Source: Benincasa hispida
Taxonomy: Eukaryota > Streptophyta > Magnoliopsida > Cucurbitales > Cucurbitaceae
Assembly (NCBI RefSeq): GCF_009727055.1
Contig: NC_052350.1
Location: forward strand, 24,569,330-24,633,329
Length of the DNA stretch: 64,000 nt
Direction of reading: 5' to 3'
Shown: positions 61,624 to 64,000 of the stretch, one piece after another
Layout: each line of letters begins with the position of its first letter
Numbering within the stretch: position 1 is the stretch's first letter
The notes under the pieces: model-generated
What the model was told of the DNA's origin: nothing
What the model saw: only the letters and a program-made list of their open reading frames with translations
Databases searched by the model: none
Made by a program: the position numbers and the translations under genes

Positions 61624-63589
61624 ATGCAGACAAAAGTCAAAGAGGGTTTTGTCATGTCTGATGCTGAGAAGGAGTTTCGGGATACCTCAATTGATAGACG
61701 GGGTGTAAGGCAAGTACACTCCGACATTGAGAGTTCAGAGAGTAGCAGTAGTTCAAACGATAGTTCTGAAGGTGGCAAAGGTGATGAGCAGGATAATTTA
61801 GAAGGTGGAGTGAGGGACGACGAATCTGATGCGGACATGAACATCCACCAGTCTACTTACACACCTCCAGCGAGGATATGTTTCATGATGTGCTGGTGGG
61901 TGACGTACGTCCGGTGCCTGAGGAGGAGCGTTCTGTCCCTGAGGAGGATCGTTCTGAGCCTGAGGTTTCGGGCCCCAAGAAAGGAGCCAATGTTAATCCT
62001 CTTATATGTTCGTACCTACGGAGTATTGACAGCTCAACATCGAGCTTGGATGGCCGTATATCGAAGTTGGAGACGGACAAGAGAGACATCAAAGCACAAT
62101 TATCAACCATTTTGTCTCTATCACAGTCTATGAAGGGTTCCACAGTGTTTGAGGCGATGAGGTCCCCCACTCCACAGACAGGCCACGATACCACCATGTC
62201 ATCTACCCCACCTACACCTAGGTCACCTACCCCGCCTCTAACTAGGTCGCCTACCCCACCTCTACCTAGGTCACCTATCCCACCTCGACCTAGGTCGCCT
62301 ACCTCACCTTTACCTACCTCACTTGTACAACCTGACACTATACATCTCGATTCATTTATACAACCGAAGAAGTATAAGGTATCTCGATTCATAGGCATAA
62401 TCATTATGTGATTTGAAAATCTCTTTCTTCATATTTGTTATTGACATGTTCACCATTTTGTTATATTTCTGTAGGTTATGGTCGATAGTGGAAAAAAAAC
62501 ACATAAGAGAAAGGTTGTTGATAAATACACACCTCCGGTCGAACCAAAGAAGAAAATAGCAAAACAAAAGGAAAGTGAGGTTCAACTTCCTTTGAACTGT
62601 CCGGATACTAAGTACCCTCTCTCTGGGGAACCTATAGCACAGTTTAAAGCCGCGATCCAGTACTTCTTGGAGCATGAGGTTCCACATGCTGAATTCACAA
62701 AAATGGTGAACTGGATTGCCGATAAGAATACAGATAACGAGATTCGAGAAAATGCATTTTGGTCATTATCCACGTCCTTTTTCCAGGAGTTGACTGAACC
62801 AAGTTCAGGGTTGAGTGTGATGTAAGTTTACGATCCTTGTACTTTTTACCAATTACATACAATGAACTTTGCTCTCCTAATGTATATCTTGTTCTGGATG
62901 CAGACCCTAAATATCTTTCTTTAGTTCGTAAAAGATAAATTCTATAGGCAACCGGAAATGTATATGAACAGATTCACCATACTGCCAATTGGAATAATGG
63001 TAACCATTTATTACACTTCTGAATATGACTACGTTGGTTGATTATTATGTGTTTTTAATATTCATTTTCCTGTGTAGAGTCACCTTAATGCTCAAGATGG
63101 GGTTCTACAAACATATTAAGAACAAGTCGGCTTTGCATGTTGCCATAGCATGAGGGAAGAGACGTATCTGGATTATGTCATGGGTAAATTCGACGTCAAG
63201 TGGTTAGATGTGGACTTCGTGTATACGGCAACAAACATTGATCAACACTGGATGTTGATTGCATTCAATTTAAATAGGGGTCGTTTGTTCGTATTCAATT
63301 CACTACCATCCATGACATCGAAAAACAAGATGGAGTCTTGCCTTGAACCATTGACTTACACCTTACCATCGCTTCTTCACTACTGTGACTTCAAACGTTG
63401 GAAGCCGGACATAAAAACATCTCATTGGAAAATATCCCGACCTACTGCTACGAAAACACAACACGGGTTGCTAGATTGTGGAATATTTGTAGTAAAATTC
63501 TTAGAGCATCTAGTGATGGGTAGATCCCCTTCTGTAATCACTCAGTTGAAGATGAGTGACTATAGGATTCAGTTGGCATGTCAGTTGTA
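61624..63589 (+). pseudogene. Transposon-associated Ulp1-like (C48) protease gene, decayed
   Basis: Likely exons lie at about 61624-62400, 62478-62822, 62948-63000 and 63079-63589. The first part is acidic and serine-rich, shifts frame near 61865 and continues into a proline-rich repeat (RSPTPPLPRSP units of 24 bp, about 62210-62315). The second is lysine-rich with a nuclear-signal-like KKTHKRK. The last (open from 63150) is the C48 peptidase C-terminus: His in DQHW (63246-63248), Gln in TQHG and Cys in LLDCGIFV (63477-63479). The usual Asp of the triad is Asn (63297-63299). An in-frame TAA lies just before the M at 63150. Such Ulp1-like genes ride in plant MULE elements (Kaonashi, CUMULE). 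No mudrA-type transposase is seen in the window. Confidence 0.72.
62205..62320 (+). repeat. 24-bp proline-rich coding repeat
   Basis: About five units of CCTAGGTCGCCTACCCCACC lie in frame and encode RSPTPPLP-type peptides in the Ulp1-like gene. Confidence 0.8.
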
Positions 63590-63775
63590 GACGAACACTC
63601 TATATTATTGATGTACATGTATATTATGTATATTATTGATGAAATTTTACTAACATGTTATTTGAATTGTTAGTGTAAAACTAACATGAATAGACAAACA
63701 TTTGAATAACATGAATAGATAAAATTGATTAAATTCCAGAAATGTTCATGAATAGACAACCAATTGACTAAATTT
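63590..63775. other. Short spacer after the Ulp1-like gene
   Basis: AT-rich, with repeated AACATGAATAGA words that resemble pieces of the tandem unit that follows. Confidence 0.4.
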
Positions 63776-64000
63776 AGTGAGATTAGCGAGACATTTCCAG
63801 AGATTTGTGAATAGACAAACTTGAGTGAACTTGTGTAAGTGATAACGAGATTAGCGAGACATTTCCAGAGATTAGACAAACTTGAGTAAAGTTGTGTAAA
63901 TGATGGCGAAATTAGCAAGATTAGCGAGACATTTCCAGAGATTTGTGAATAGACAAATTTGAGTAAAGTTGTGCAAGTGACAGTGAGATTAGCGAGAAGA
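63776..64000 (+). repeat. ~70-75-bp tandem repeat running off the window
   Basis: Units begin GAGATTAGCGAGACATTTCC and continue AGAGATTTGTGAATAGACAAA with TTGAGTAAAGTTGTG. Three full units and a partial fourth are visible. The position after the Ulp1-like gene suggests the subterminal repeats of the same transposon. Confidence 0.75.

Noticed and set aside
61883..62404. 173-codon minus-strand frame rich in Gly-Asp-Leu repeats
   Set aside because: It is the shadow of the proline-rich 24-bp repeat of the Ulp1-like gene on the plus strand.

Overview
The window looks like nuclear DNA of a flowering plant. It is AT-rich, has intron-split genes of plant families, and most of it is LTR retrotransposon debris. 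The repeat style (TGATAGACACTGATAGA-type foldback MITEs, ACGATCGTTTAG motifs in ~2-kb LTRs, Ulp1-bearing transposon genes) suggests a cucurbit to me. That is inference and could not be checked.

Layout. 1-2.4 kb: a foldback MITE, a trinucleotide tract, an LTR-like fragment and AT-rich tandem repeats. 2.4-18.6 kb: two copies of an unidentified ~1.8-kb repeat ('P'), each broken by solo LTRs. The first holds a three-level nest (LTR D holds LTR A, which holds LTR B) with target-site duplications at every level; the second holds solo LTR H on the minus strand. Between them a second shared segment ('X') is split by solo LTR E. 19-34.3 kb: tandem repeats, a second X copy, and in X a decayed Ty1/copia element on the minus strand (LTRs, PBS, gag, integrase, reverse transcriptase, RNase H). 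A 25-N gap at 23,946-23,970 is flanked by two ~4-kb near-identical copies, which is almost certainly a false assembly duplication.

Gene space. 36.2-44.1 kb (+): a 17-exon LEUNIG-like transcriptional corepressor gene with a LisH/LUFS N-terminus and C-terminal WD40 repeats. I reconstruct 703 codons with a consistent frame; intron 1 appears to be a GC-AG intron and intron 8 carries a TRIM element. 44.6-52.2 kb: more copia-type LTR pieces and a third long LTR (C) of the A/B family. 53.4-58.6 kb (+): a six-exon RMI1/TDRD3-like gene of 422 codons (DUF1767/OB-fold N-terminus, arginine-glycine-rich tail) with a LINE-1 remnant in intron 2. 61.2-61.5 kb (+): the first two exons of a DUF92/TMEM19-family gene, cut off where a decayed transposon-associated Ulp1-like (C48 peptidase) gene begins (61.6-63.6 kb). 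Subterminal-type tandem repeats run off the window end.

The host genes have no visible operon-like or pathway link. One is a nuclear corepressor, one a probable topoisomerase-III partner or RNA-binding protein, and one a membrane-protein fragment. All exon models were made by eye from splice signals, frame continuity and recalled family conservation, without alignments.
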